DNA from: Haliotis asinina
Taxonomy: Eukaryota; Mollusca; Gastropoda; Lepetellida; Haliotidae
Assembly (NCBI RefSeq): GCF_037392515.1
Contig: NC_090280.1
Span: forward strand, 29,021,118 to 29,085,117
Length of the DNA: 64,000 bases
Direction of reading: 5' to 3'
The notes beneath the pieces were generated by a model. That model ran no database searches and had not been told where the DNA came from. It saw only the letters and a program-made list of their open reading frames with translations. Both the position numbers and the translations under genes were made by a program. Numbering within the stretch: position 1 is the first letter of the stretch; each line of letters begins with the position of its first letter. Positions 46,301 to 57,399 of the stretch are shown one piece after another.

Positions 46301-49300
46301 TTCTGAACCGTCATGTTGTTCCTACAATTGACGCTAGAAGGGAAATTTTCCAGCACGACAATGCAAGACCGACCAGCACGCATTACCACGGATTTCCTTG
46401 CCAACAACAACAGTACAGTTATTCCATGGCCCTCAAAATCGCCGGATTTGAACCCAATTGAACATTTATGGGACCAATTGGGTAAACGGTTACGACGTCG
46501 ACAGCTGCAGCCACAGACACGTCTACAGTTGGTGAATGCGTTGCGAGATGAGTGGAGAAGAATCCCACAAAGGCGGATACGACGTCTTATACAGTCAATG
46601 CCCAGGCGATGCAGAGCAGTGATTGATGCCCGTGGTGGTCACACCAGATACTGACTTTCTCACTATGCCATGGAAAATAGAGACGCTTAATACCACTGTG
46701 AATGATTGTATATGTCTTGACACACATTTGTTAATACCCGTGTGAATTATCATTGCTCAAGTTCCATTACTTTTTGTGCAATTTAAGTTAATAAATCATC
46801 TCTCATAACATTGGATTTTCACCTATGCGTTTCTTTTTTGGGCCAGTGTAGTTTTACATTCTTTTCTGTTGTAGGAATTTTGAATTTGTTCTTGTTTATT
46901 TCTAGCAAAGTTTTCCTTAGCGGTGTGCACTCTGCATACTTGTAGCTCTCAAAGGGAGATAATTCGGATTTGTTTGCACACGTTTTTCGATTCGCCATGT
47001 TTCGGACCTTCGTTTCGACACTCCAGCATATAAACGGTAAATTATCATTTATACATGTCCAGTAATATAAGTTATATTTCCTTGTATTAGATATTCCGTT
47101 TCTAACTATGAAAGTGTAATTGTCGTGGTAGAAGCATGAACTTGTATTCATATGTTACACTGACTGTCTTCACTTAAGTCAGATTTTATGATTGTATTGC
47201 AGTCAATCTTCACAGAGAATCTACTTATAAGGTCGAATACCTTGTTTGTCGACAGAATTAAACAGGAATATATGAAGATTCTGAATTGTCGTTTTGAAGT
47301 GATATTTTATGAAACCTAGAAACCAACATCTGTGATGTTCTAGTTGTTTTACTGTCCTTCGTCGACAGGTTTTTATAATACTCATATATTCCATTTCAAT
47401 GTTACGTTCCGTCACGATATGGCTGAAATATTGCCGATGTGACGTTAAATTTAACTCATTCACTCACTCACTCACTCACTCTAGCCACTAACGTCCTCGC
47501 CGGCCAATGTGTTAGAGTGACAAAGCTGATGCAGTCCTGTTGACTCACCATATTCTTCAATAATTATGTAGTGGAGATGTCTAAATTTCATGCATCCTTG
47601 ATACAGATGGTGTGCAACTGACGTGCATTTGCGACAGGTGTCTCTGATTCAATTCCTTAGTTTCTCATGTATGCCTTCCCGATTTTCATCCTGAGGATAT
47701 AGCACAGGGAGATACAGGCATCGCCTAATACTGTCAGTGTACTTCTCTTACAAGCGAATAACATTTCAATGTATCCCGCTTGGAAAGTCAAACTCCCTGT
47801 TAATAGGTATTAGTGGTAGTAAGTCTGTATCTAAAATATAACGACTCAAATATGATGTACGGAAATTACCAGTGTTTAGTGAAAACAAATCGATGGAAGG
47901 AAGATAACTCTTGTATCAGTGCTCCAAACAATTCAAAATTAACAGTGAGATGTTCGGTGAGACAGATACATTCTTCACCCCACGGGTCCAGTGGGTTAAT
48001 GTTCCCTTGATGTTTATGTGTAAATATTAACAGGACATCATGTGTGTGTGTCCTAAAACAATTTTTACTTTGTCTATGTAGGTAGGGGTGGATCGAATGC
48101 ACAAAATGGCGTCAAAGTCAGTAGTTTGCATGATTACTATTGGCAGCATTTCCGGCTCTGTACAGACTGGATATGTAGATTAATTTGCCGTTGCGGGATT
48201 CTTACCTATTTTTTCTGCAATGTGACGGTCAGTTGTCGAAGTGTCTCAGGGGTGTTCTGACGTTGACGGCAATCAAGCTCATACTGTCAGGTTCAAATCC
48301 GGTGTTTGGGAAGGACATGAAAGACAATGAGGCAAGTACGGATGTAGGCGGATGTATGTAAAGTAGCGTTGTCTAGGGATCAGTCTCCACGGCTGTGGCA
48401 AGACGATGACGTAAGGTATTACGGTTCTTCGTTTAAACAGTCGTTTCTCGGGCGATCTCGTGCGCTCTTGTGCGAAATGATCCCAAAAGCAAAATATGGT
48501 GCTCTGATAACGGTGAAATATCGGGAAACCGCAGTATGCGGCTCTAGTCTAAAGGTCGGATATGGTGATGTTTCGTGACATAATGATTTCTGGCAAAAAC
48601 GATTGACAAAACTATACACAACGTTTGTATTTTTAAAGCGATCACTGCATCAAAATTTTCGACATTTATGCACGTGTATTTTGCTTTCGTGTTTCCTTGG
48701 TGGCGCTTCTGCAAATATTGCTCCAAACGTTTCTAAAACAAATGTAAAGGTTAAAAAACTGGCAATGAGGCTGTTTACGATCACACAAAAATGACATTTT
48801 GGAAAGAGATAGTATACTTGTATGTTTGCTTTGCTGCTGCTACACCAATGCATTTCCTCTTATTCTTCTTCTCTTCTTCTCTATTTACAAGAGTGTACTG
48901 TCCTATTTTTATTTCTTTCAAAATTGTGATGGCGGGATAATTTGTCACATTCTGTTGCTCATCCAATTCATTCAAGTTGACTCACCTTTGCACATGTTTT
49001 GGATCGGTGCCACAAGGAGTACAGGACTCACTCACATTTTCGAGAATGCATTTGTGTCCTCTAAATTATAGGTTCTGGAAGCAAAGATACTGGTCATGCT
49101 CGTACATGCTCCCAGCTGTTAATTTTGTGTGCTTGGTGATATTGATTCAAGCTCAAACTGATTTCCAAAGTTTATGGCTTGGGTTTCAGTGGCCACAGAG
49201 CCCAAGTCACCATGGTTACCCAGATCCAAACTACCTCCAAGACAACTCCAAACAGACGAAAGCATGGAAGATCTGGATGGAACAGGTGCATGGCTATGGA

Positions 49301-51741
49301 AGTCAAGTCGACAATATGGTCTGGGAAACGAAAAGTAACTAAACATTCTCTTTTGAAAAATGGTAAACCGTTCCCAAGCTCCATAACCGTTTTGAAATGG
49401 TGATGTTCTCGTATATGATAATGATATGTAGTGGCAAAGAATTGACGTTGTGAAGGACACCATCATTTTGTTTAAGATGATGTAGGTTGAACTATAACGA
49501 CATGATAAATTTCACCGTAGGTCCCGTTGTTTTAATTAGAATTGTTTCTTAAAATTTTAATTAGGAAACTTGTAAATTGATACACGGCAGTTTATGATTT
49601 GTTGTAAAAGTTTGTAACTGAGATTGTTAGTGGTTGTATTCTCAAATGGGATGAAGTGATTGTAAAATTATTCTAATCCATAGAGGATAGGTAACTCACG
49701 AATAATTCACTTCAGAACCAGATCAATCACTCTCGTCAGTCGTAGTATACATGTTATGTACAGACTAGGTTAGACTGCAATTACCAACATCTAAATGTTA
49801 ATCTAGTTTAAATCCACCCATGTTGCGAAACATGTCGCCATGGTCCTCAGTGTGGTGATGGCACTTTATAGCCATACCTGTCAAATCTCACGCATTTGAG
49901 TCAAAATCTGACGCACTGAGAAATCTGCCACCCCAAAAAATGTTTTCATGTATAAAATAATTAAACCGAAGTAAATATGCGATTTATGTCATGCGAATTG
50001 TCCGAAAATCAATATATCAAACTGGGTAATGTCCATTTCAGCGAAGTACAGGATATAAACCAGTTTTAAGCGAGGAGCGACCTAAAAATACGTACCTAAA
50101 ACCGGTTTCGGAAGGTGGGGAGGGGGCTTTGGAGAATGGATTTTACAACAAAATCTATTTATTACGAATTGAAGACACTTTCTCGACTGAATTGTATAAT
50201 TACTGTCAGCAAAACTTTCCCCTCGCTCAATCACGAAAGGCTATAACTTAATTTAATCGTGACCATTTTTTCTGTCCTGAACAGGTCAGTTCTGGCCCAG
50301 CTGGATAGACAAGTCACACCATCAGGGTAAATTCCCCAACAACCTCGATGCAGTGGGAGAGTTCATGTCACTTATGGTTCAGAGCGCCAAGGACTACTCC
50401 AATGGACACATACCTAAAATATTTGAGGTCATCAACGAACCTGAGATAGAGCACTATATTGATGAACAAACTCTTTTGGATTTGCATAGAATAGTAGCTC
50501 AGAAATTGAAATCCAGGTTTGGAATGAAGGTTGGAGGACCAACGTACACTGGCTATACAATCGACAATTCAGATATTAACAACTTTAGCAAATGGCAAAG
50601 AACAGCTAGGTTTTTGGACATGTCTCTTGATCACTTGGACTTCTTCTCTTTCCATGCTTACAATCACATATATGTATCAGGTGGAAGCCATAGATACAGT
50701 GGCATCAACGAAGCTCGTCTTGTTGGTGGTATTGATATGATTGAAAACTACTCTCATATGAAGAAAAGCATGAACTTTCCTATCATTATTAGTGAGTTTG
50801 GAAGAGGTGGCGTACACGGGATAGATCAGTCGGCACCCAGCAGTTTGCTTGACTTTCAGTCTATTTACCAACCAAATGGCTTCATGTTTACATATCTGCA
50901 CCTGAGGGAATTCATTGACAGGGCTATAGTTTTCATTCTTGCAAATGGACAATACCCTGGTCACGACAGTCTCAACAGGTCTTTGTTTACAAAAGATGGT
51001 CATCCGACACAAATGGTCAAATTCTTTCAGTTTTGGCATAATTTCTATTATGATCAGCAATTTCTCACAGTTGGAAGTAAATTCGATGGCTTAGAACGTG
51101 TAGTTTCCCCTCTAGCTCTGGCAAACCCAAACAACAAAGAGGTGGTAGTTCTACTTCACAACTATGGCAGTGCCTGGCAAAATGTGAAGCTGGACTTCAA
51201 CGGCGACTGGATCAAACCCACAACTGGAGAATCAACGTGTGTCCAGTTACAAAATGGTAAGCCAGCAATGAACTCCAATGTCCACTTCGATATAACCAAG
51301 AACAATGGAAATGTTGGCCTACCTGGAGAGTCAACATGTTTCTACAAGTTTGAAACCAACTACAACTTTGGCGGTGTCCGCACAAACAACGAGAACACCT
51401 ACTATGGAAAGAACATGGTCATCCCGATCAACAACGGACATGCACAGACAACGATCAAGCTACCCAGCTCTGGTTATCACACATCTCATCTTAGAGTGGG
51501 AGTAAGTCGTGCTAAAAACGCCAATGCAAAACCACTTAAAGTTGAGTTCAATGGATACACCCTACCCTCAACCTACACGCTGTTTGACGCCGACAAAGTT
51601 GAAGCATCTACAAAATGGGAGGTGTGGGAGTACTGGGTTCCAACTGATCGCGTCAAATCGACTAACACCATCAGCTTGACCTTTGCTGGAAATGGTGGTC
51701 ATGTGACGTCTGTGGCGCTGGTTGCAGGGAAACTTCAATAA
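40129..51741 (+). CDS. GH86-like glycoside hydrolase (agarase/porphyranase-like), type 1, copy E, intact
   Basis: Exons 40129-40356, 49190-49334 and 50285-51741 join to 1830 nt and 609 aa, the same lengths as copy D and with the same phases. It has a signal peptide, the acid/base motif EVINEPEIEHY, FHAYN, the nucleophile motif IISEFGRGG and the beta-rich C-terminal part ending VALVAGKLQ. Intron 1 is 8.8 kb, against about 2.3-2.4 kb in B and D, because a LINE with two nested elements sits in it. The splice sites are unchanged, so expression is plausible but may be lowered. It differs from D at, for example, NGQYPGHDSLNRSLF (Trp to Arg) and DFNGDWIKP, and shares these with broken copy B. Predicted role: secreted hydrolase of red-algal galactans. 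Confidence 0.82.
41480..45007 (+). pseudogene. LINE ORF2 in intron 1 of E (endonuclease, RT, RNase H), broken
   Basis: The endonuclease remnant (TNNPLWGGTYTNTKGKTLED, SDHFPTIL) is in shifting frames to 41890. From 41853 to 42713 the frame is open through KPWFNADCKNARKARKKAE and the start of RT (DPSNYRPISLTSCVCKTME). After the SINE, RT continues at 43010-44191 with GVPQGSILS and the catalytic FVDDFNIS box, then PPWQLVRPQVDLTLTS. RNase H follows at about 44260-44640 with TAEANAIITAFKYIE, IYSDSLSCLQAIK and CWLPSHVGISGY. Several frame changes. Confidence 0.75.
42706..42977 (+). mobile_element. full-length GTGAGTGAG-headed SINE (272 bp)
   Basis: A 13-bp target duplication CTTGAAACCAATA lies at 42693-42705 and 42978-42990. 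The SINE begins GTGAGTGAGTGAGTTAGTTT, carries ATATTCCAGCTATATGGCG, CATGAGCATCGATCTGCGC and GGCAAGCATGGGTTGCTGAA, and ends CCTTCACGGGT. It interrupts LINE reverse transcriptase between equal codons, so it is the younger element. It is the reference copy for the relics in the spacers. Confidence 0.85.
45420..46848 (+). mobile_element. Tc1/mariner-type DNA transposon in the LINE 3' UTR
   Basis: 1429 bp, TA at 45418-45419 and 46849-46850. Terminal inverted repeats are CACTGACCCAAAAAAGAAAC, continuing GCATAG, against the right-end complement with CACTGGCCC. The family differs from the Tc1 at 24185-25700 in both repeats and transposase. Confidence 0.88.
45745..46654 (+). pseudogene. Tc1-type transposase, frameshifted
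   Basis: Starts MPRLNEENRNRAIGRLEAGE, with HTH text SSVARRLNVRQSTISRLWQR, in one frame to about 46130. The WFSDESRFLLYRHDGG box follows in another frame, with short gaps before and after it. The FQHDNAR box lies in one frame and the FLANNNSTVIPWPSKSPDLN, PIEHLWDQLGK part in another. At least three frame changes and some lost sequence near 46290-46360 make it inactive. Confidence 0.8.
47481..49189. other. second half of intron 1 of copy E
   Basis: Resumes the intron sequence of B (5607-7465) and D (26758-28669). No gene. Relative to D it lacks several short segments. Confidence 0.6.
49190..49334 (+). CDS. copy E exon 2
   Basis: 145 nt, acceptor GGTTTCAG, WPQSPSHHGYPDPNYLQDNS, KAWKIWMEQVHGYGSQVDNM, donor AAAA|GTAACT. 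Phase as in D. Confidence 0.85.
50285..51741 (+). CDS. copy E exon 3: catalytic exon
   Basis: 1457 nt, acceptor CTGAACAG, open to TAA at 51739-51741. It has the same landmarks as D. It is closer to B than to D over the 3' half (NGQYPGHDSLNRSLF, FNGDWIKP, FETNYNFGG, VALVAGKLQ). Confidence 0.9.
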
Positions 51742-51742
51742 A
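51737..51742 (+). promoter_or_regulatory. AATAAA overlapping the stop codon (copy E)
   Basis: CAA-TAA-A at the C-terminus, as in B and D. A second run of TTATTTATTA-type text follows within 40 nt. Confidence 0.5.
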
Positions 51743-52486
51743 GCAAATTGTTGCTCACTTGAATTTATTTATTACAATGAATATATTTATTTATCTTATA
51801 TTACAAACTATTGAAATTTTATTAGGACGTAGTTCCATAGATTATACTGATATTTCCCTGATATAGTCTGTTTTATTATTAATCGTTTTTAATCAATGGT
51901 TTCTTGACAGTTTTCTCTTATACTTATATTGTATATACTTATTGTTACGGTTAAAAGTGAGTGAGTGAGTTAATATTTAACGTCACATCGGCAATATCTC
52001 AGCCCTATCGTGACGAGAACATTCAACAAAAGAAAAAGAGCACATAAACATTGTAAAAACCCGTCAACGAAGGACAGTAAAACAAATAGAATATCACAAT
52101 TTCAATTAAAACTAGCATGGAAAGTTAAAACTAATAGCACTATATAGCCAATACAATATAAAAACAGACTATAGATCGCCAACAACAGAAGGTAGATCAC
52201 CACACTAGGAACCATGGGGACTTTGCTACCTGCATGGTCCCAAGTTGGATTTACACCATCCCTTCAGCTGCTGGCGATTGTACTTTTCGAAAAGTTAGCC
52301 GAAATTAAAAGAACATGAATACTACAATTAAAATCCTGGTAGAGTTATATTTACTGTGAATGTTTGTGGACTTACGTACCCTCTCAGGAGGACAATAAGT
52401 TTACAATACTCCAACCCCCTTTGAGGGTACAGCCACCAACAATTCAAGTTACTAATTCAAACTACCAATCATTAAAATGCATCTAA

Positions 52487-55400
52487 TTACACAACAAAAT
52501 TTTCAAAATTCCACCAAATATCAATTTCTTTTAAAAGACCAATGATTAAATGACAACTAACAGTGTTAAAAAGGTCCTTGATAGATTTGAAATTGAAAAA
52601 TCTATCCCTTGTGGTGGAGAATTCAACACAGTCAAGCAGAATATGCTTGACCGTGACTCTCTCATTACAAGGGATGCAAAAGGTACACATGAGTATGTCT
52701 AGTGTGGCCAATACGACTTCGACGTAAAATAACCTCTTCAAATCTGGACTGACAACCCAAGTGGGTATAACCAATGTAAGGTTTTATCTCATGTAATTTA
52801 TTGATACCCACTTGCATCAGATCACGGATATAAGATCTAATGGTGGCTTTGAAATCACTCTAAGGAACAAGAAGTGGTGTCACAGATTTGTTGAGTGCTA
52901 CTTCAGCAGGAAGGTCGGCCAGTGTGTTACCAGAAATACCTACATGGCTGGGTAACCAACAGAAGACGATGTCGTATTGGCCAGTAGCAAGATCATTATA
53001 CAATTCAATAATTTCAATTTTAAGTGGATGTTTGCAAGAAATATTTTTAATAGCCTGAAGGCAAGAAAGACAATCGGAATAGATTATATATTGTTTACGT
53101 TTCGGGTGTCTTTGAATATATTTGAGAGCTGTTAATATGGCATTAGCTTCTGCTGTAAAAATAGAACTATTATCTGGTAATCTACAAGATATTGTTCTGG
53201 ATCCAATGACAGTGGCACAAGTCACTGCGCCACCGTTCTTGGACCCATCTGTAAATAAGGGTTTCTAATTGCTATATTTATGTTTTAATTGATGATATTC
53301 TTGTTTATATTGTAAGTCATTTGTTTCTGAATTTGTAAATGATGTTAATGTCACGTCAACTTGTGACCTAACCAATTGCCAAGGAGGAGAAGAAAGAAGA
53401 CGGGAAGGCGATATACTTTCCAGCTCAATACCGGCAGAAGAAATAAATGGTTTAATTCTGTGGCCAAGAGGTGAAACAAGAGAAGACTTTCTGTTATACA
53501 AATTCTCATAAAGGGGATTAAACACACAGTTATAGGCAGGGTTAGAGTCATTAGAATATAATTTAGTAATGTATTGTAAAGACAATTTTATACGACGTTG
53601 AGTAAGAGATGGTTCATCGGCCTCAGCGTAGAGACTATCAATAGGTGAAGTTGTGAAAGACCCAAGAAAAAGTCTTAAGCCTTGATGGTGGACAGAATCA
53701 AGAAGTTTAAGGTTGCTTTTGCAGGCTCCACCATATACGATTGAGCCATAATCGAGTTTCGAACGTACGAGTGACCGATATAGGTGTAAGAGGGTTGCTT
53801 GATCCCCTCCCCACTTTGAGTTGGAAACAACTTTCAACAAGTCAAGAGCCTTCAGGCCTTTACTGTTAAGGGACTTAATATGAGGCAGAAATGTTAAATG
53901 GGAGTCAAAGATTAGGCCCAAGAACTTGGCCTCCTTTACAACTTTGATGGGAGTGCCATCTAGAGATAGTTCAGGGTCCTTATGTGGTGTATATTTTCTG
54001 CAAAAATGTATACAATTAGTTTTGGATTTAGCCGTGAATTTAAAGCCGTTTTCAAGAAACCATTTATTTATTTTGTTTAAACAAAGCTGCAGTTGCCGTT
54101 CAATAGTATGCATATTTTTACCTCGGCAAGAAATATTAAAATCATCCGCAAATAACGATCCATCAATTGAATCGTTTAAAACTTTTGATAAACTATTTAT
54201 CTTGATGCTAAAAAGTGTGACAGAATACTGCCTTGTGGAACACCCTGATCCTGATTGGAATGATCAGACAGGGTAGAACCCACTCGAACTTGAAACTGTC
54301 TGTTATTTAAAAAGTTGGCAATAAACTGAGGCAAACGATCTCGCAAGCCGAAGTCATGTGAGTCTTTTAAAATACCATATTTCCAGGTTGTGTCATGTGC
54401 TTTTTCGAGATGAAAAAAGATAGACACAGCATGTTGTTTATTAATTAGTGCATTTTTAACAAATGATTCTAAACGCACTAAGTGATCGACAGTACTTCTG
54501 TTTTTACGGAAACCACATTGTATATCAGTTATAAGGTTATTTGTTTCCAAGTACCAAACAAGTCGATTATTTATCATGCGTTCCATGGTCTTGCAAACAC
54601 AGCTAGTTAATGAAATCGGTCGATAATTGGATGGATCCGTATGATGACGTCCAGGTTTAGGTACTACTATGGCGTCACGCCATGATGAAGGAAAGTTACC
54701 CGATGTCCAAATGTCATCAGAAATATTTAGGAGAGTTTCTATGCAGGATTCTGGTAAGTGCTTCAAGAGTTGATAATGTATGTTATCAGCTCCTGTAGCA
54801 GTATCATGAGCTTGATCAAGTGCAGTATAGAGCTCATGAATAGAATAAGTTTCATTATAATCTTCCCCATTATCTGAGTTGAAATTAATAGTTTTCTTTT
54901 CTTGTTGTTTTGATCCTGCTGGAATTTAGGTAAATAATTAGAAGAGGAAGAGTGTTTAGCAAGGGTTTCACCCAGTTTATTTGCGATATCTGATTTATCG
55001 GCAAGTACTTGATCTCCATGTTTAAGATGATTGACACTAGATTTAGTACCTTTACCTTTAATTTTCTGGACCATATTCCATACCTTGGACATAGGTGTCC
55101 GAGAATTTATTTTAGATACATAATTTTGCCAAGATTGGCGTTTGTTCTGTTTAAATGTACGCCGTGCTTTATGCATTTAAAATTTTAAATTTATTCAAAT
55201 TATGCACCATAGGATGGCGACGGAAATAATGTTCTGCCTTTTTCCTTGCCTTCCTAGCTTGTTTGCAGTCATCGTTGAACCATGGTTTTCTTATGTGTGG
55301 AACTGCAGAGGACTTTGGTATACACTCATTAGCTATGGAGTTCAACTCATCAGAAAAACATTTAATAGCATCAGGAACGTCAATAAACCGTTCAGGTTTA

Positions 55401-56104
55401 AGTTTTTCAGCACACAGTGTTTCATATAAAGTCCAGTTAGCCTTTTCAAAATTCCGCCTTGATGATGGAGGAACATCAGATGGAGTTACAGCTTTTAATA
55501 TAGTAGGAAAATGGTCACTTCCACAGAGGTCATCGTGGACTGACCATTCGAATTCATTAAGTAGTTCTGAATTTGTAAGTAGCAAGTCAAGAGCAGAATA
55601 GGTCCCTGTACCAGGGTATAAATACGTATTGGAGCCATCATTATAAATACATAAATCGTTGTCAGAACAGAAGTCCTCCAACAACTTACCTTTAGTGTTT
55701 GTAGTTACACTACCCCAAAGTGGGTTGTGGCCATTTAAATCTCCCATTATAATACAGGGCTTCGGGAGTTGGTCATATAGAGCTTGAAAATCGGTTTTAG
55801 CAAACGTCGAAGGCGGCGAAATATAAAGAGAGCATAGCGTAAACGCTACATGTAACGTAATTCTCACAGCAACAGCCTGAATCTTAGTATTAAGTGAAAC
55901 AGGGCTTTAAATAACGTTTTTTTGTCTGACTAGAATGGATGATCCTCCAGTGGCCCTATCACCCGGAGGTGCAAAACAATGATATGCATTAAAATGACGA
56001 AAGTCAAATGTATCTGTTTGTTTTAAATATGTCTCTTGGAGACATATCGCTGAAGGTGAAAAATATTGGACTAATAGCTGTAATTCACGTAAATTATTCC
56101 TCAA
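52487..56104 (-). pseudogene. LINE ORF2 (endonuclease, RT, RNase H), broken
   Basis: AP endonuclease: AICLQETYLK, IIMGDLNGHNPLWGS, CGSDHFPTIL. Tether: KPWFNDDCKQARKARKKAEH. RT: DPSNYRPISLTSCVCKTMER, GFRKNRSTVDHLVRLE, GVPQGSILS; the segment with the catalytic FxDD box lies at about 54190-54115, at a frame change. RNase H: IFTAEANAILTALKYIQ, YIIYSDCLSCLQAIKN, CWLPSHVGISGNTLAD. A C-terminal CIPCNERVTVKHILLDC (zinc-finger-like) lies at about 52620-52690. About six frame changes. Confidence 0.8.
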
Positions 56105-56142
56105 TCCTCTGCAGTTCCACTGTACAATATTATTAGAATAAA

Positions 56143-57399
56143 CTATCTTTTAGGGGGATTTATTGGGGATCTACACCGCACCCTTTTGGAGGGCGACAAG
56201 CTATGTGCCCTAGAATGGACGTTTTCAGAAACGTCCATGTCTTCAAATGACCCATATTTATTAAACAACTGAATTTTGTTTTGTGACCCTTTCGGGGCTC
56301 TGCCACTTAGTTTTTGCAAAGGATCTGGCCTTTTAGGTTTAGTTTTAACGGCTTCCGAAGATTTTGGAGTTGACTGAGAAGATGCCTCATGATCAGAGGA
56401 TGCTGCTGATTGGATTTGAGACGAATGTGACTTTGGCATTTGGGTAGATATTGTAGGTGAAGTAATCAGAGGAGCTTCTGATGTAATCCACGTCAAGTCA
56501 GTTTGACAGCTTGTGGTTGATTTTGTTATACTTGTTTCCGACGGTGTTTTAGTTATAGAAGCATAGCTTTCTGTAGGTTCAGAACTTTGGACCAGTTTTT
56601 GGCATCTGCAAAACTAATGTTTCGGGTGAATTTTAGTTTGTTGATCTCCATGTGATACTTCCAGACAGGACATTCTTTAGAAAAGGATGAATGGGCACCA
56701 GTGCAGTTTGTACATTTCTTAACGTTACTGTCACAATCTTCTGTTGTATGTGTCTTTTCATCACAGTGAGCACAAACAACAGACAATGTGCAGTTATTAA
56801 CCCCATGGCCGAATATTTGGCATTTGAAACATCTACGAGGGTTTGGAATGTACATTTCAACGTTGCCAGTTACAGTATCCTGCTTTCAGTGATTTTGGAA
56901 CATTTGGAGAAGAGAAAGAAAACAAATATGTGTTTGTGTTGACAGTAGCATCCTTTCTACGGGTTGTAAAACGTTTGACAAAAAGGACACCTTGCTCCTT
57001 CATCTCTGAGGCGATGTCAAGTTCTGACATGTCAGCAAACAAACGTTCACGGTCCCTGACAATTCCTTTACTCGTGTTAAGTGTTTTGTGAGCCGAGATC
57101 GTAACTGGAATGCCTACAAAAGATTTTGTGCTCATAAAATTGGTGGCTTGCTGCCTTTTTGCACACTCAACAAGAAGGGCACCGGAACGTAATCGCCTAA
57201 TGTTTTTAACATCACCAGTGATGCCTTGTATACCTTTAGCTACGGCAAAAGGATTCAACTTTAAAGGGGTCTTGTCAATAGTCTCAACAACAAGAAAACG
57301 TGGCCAGTAATCAATTGAGTTGGGCAGTCTGTGGTCAGTTTCAACGGGATCAGTATCAAGTTGACGTTTGCTCTTTTTTTGAGGGGTTTCGGAAGCCAT
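56143..57399 (-). pseudogene. LINE ORF1 (gag-like, RRM-like part plus CCHC knuckles), broken
   Basis: MASETPQKKSKRQLD starts at 57399. An RRM-like region (LKLNPFAVAKGIQGITGDVK, RDRERLFADMSELDIASEMK) runs to 56857. One base of frame is lost, and then three zinc knuckles follow: CFKCQIFGHGVNNC, CAHCDEKTHTTEDC and CTNCTGAHSSFSKEC. After another break come a Ser-rich linker and the RSPINPPKR end. Order and motifs match ORF1 of LINE copy 1. Confidence 0.75.

Larger units (their letters stand above)
40867..47480 (+). mobile_element. I/Nimb-like LINE in intron 1 of copy E, with nested SINE and Tc1
   Basis: It is flanked by a target duplication of about 10 bp (TCTAGCCACT ends at 40866 and recurs from 47480). 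Copy B has TTCTAGCCACTAACG uninterrupted at about 5607. The 5' UTR is at 40867-41490. ORF1 and the start of ORF2 are deleted: the ATGGCTTATGAAATCC near 41476 runs into endonuclease sequence. ORF2 is at 41480-45007, and the 3' UTR ends in TTGCCGATGTGACGTTAAAT and (CTCA)n at 47480. A SINE (42706-42977) sits in the RT region and a Tc1 element (45420-46848) in the 3' UTR. About 330 bp of 46870-47300 has no match in the LINE at 51955 and is unassigned. Confidence 0.85.
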
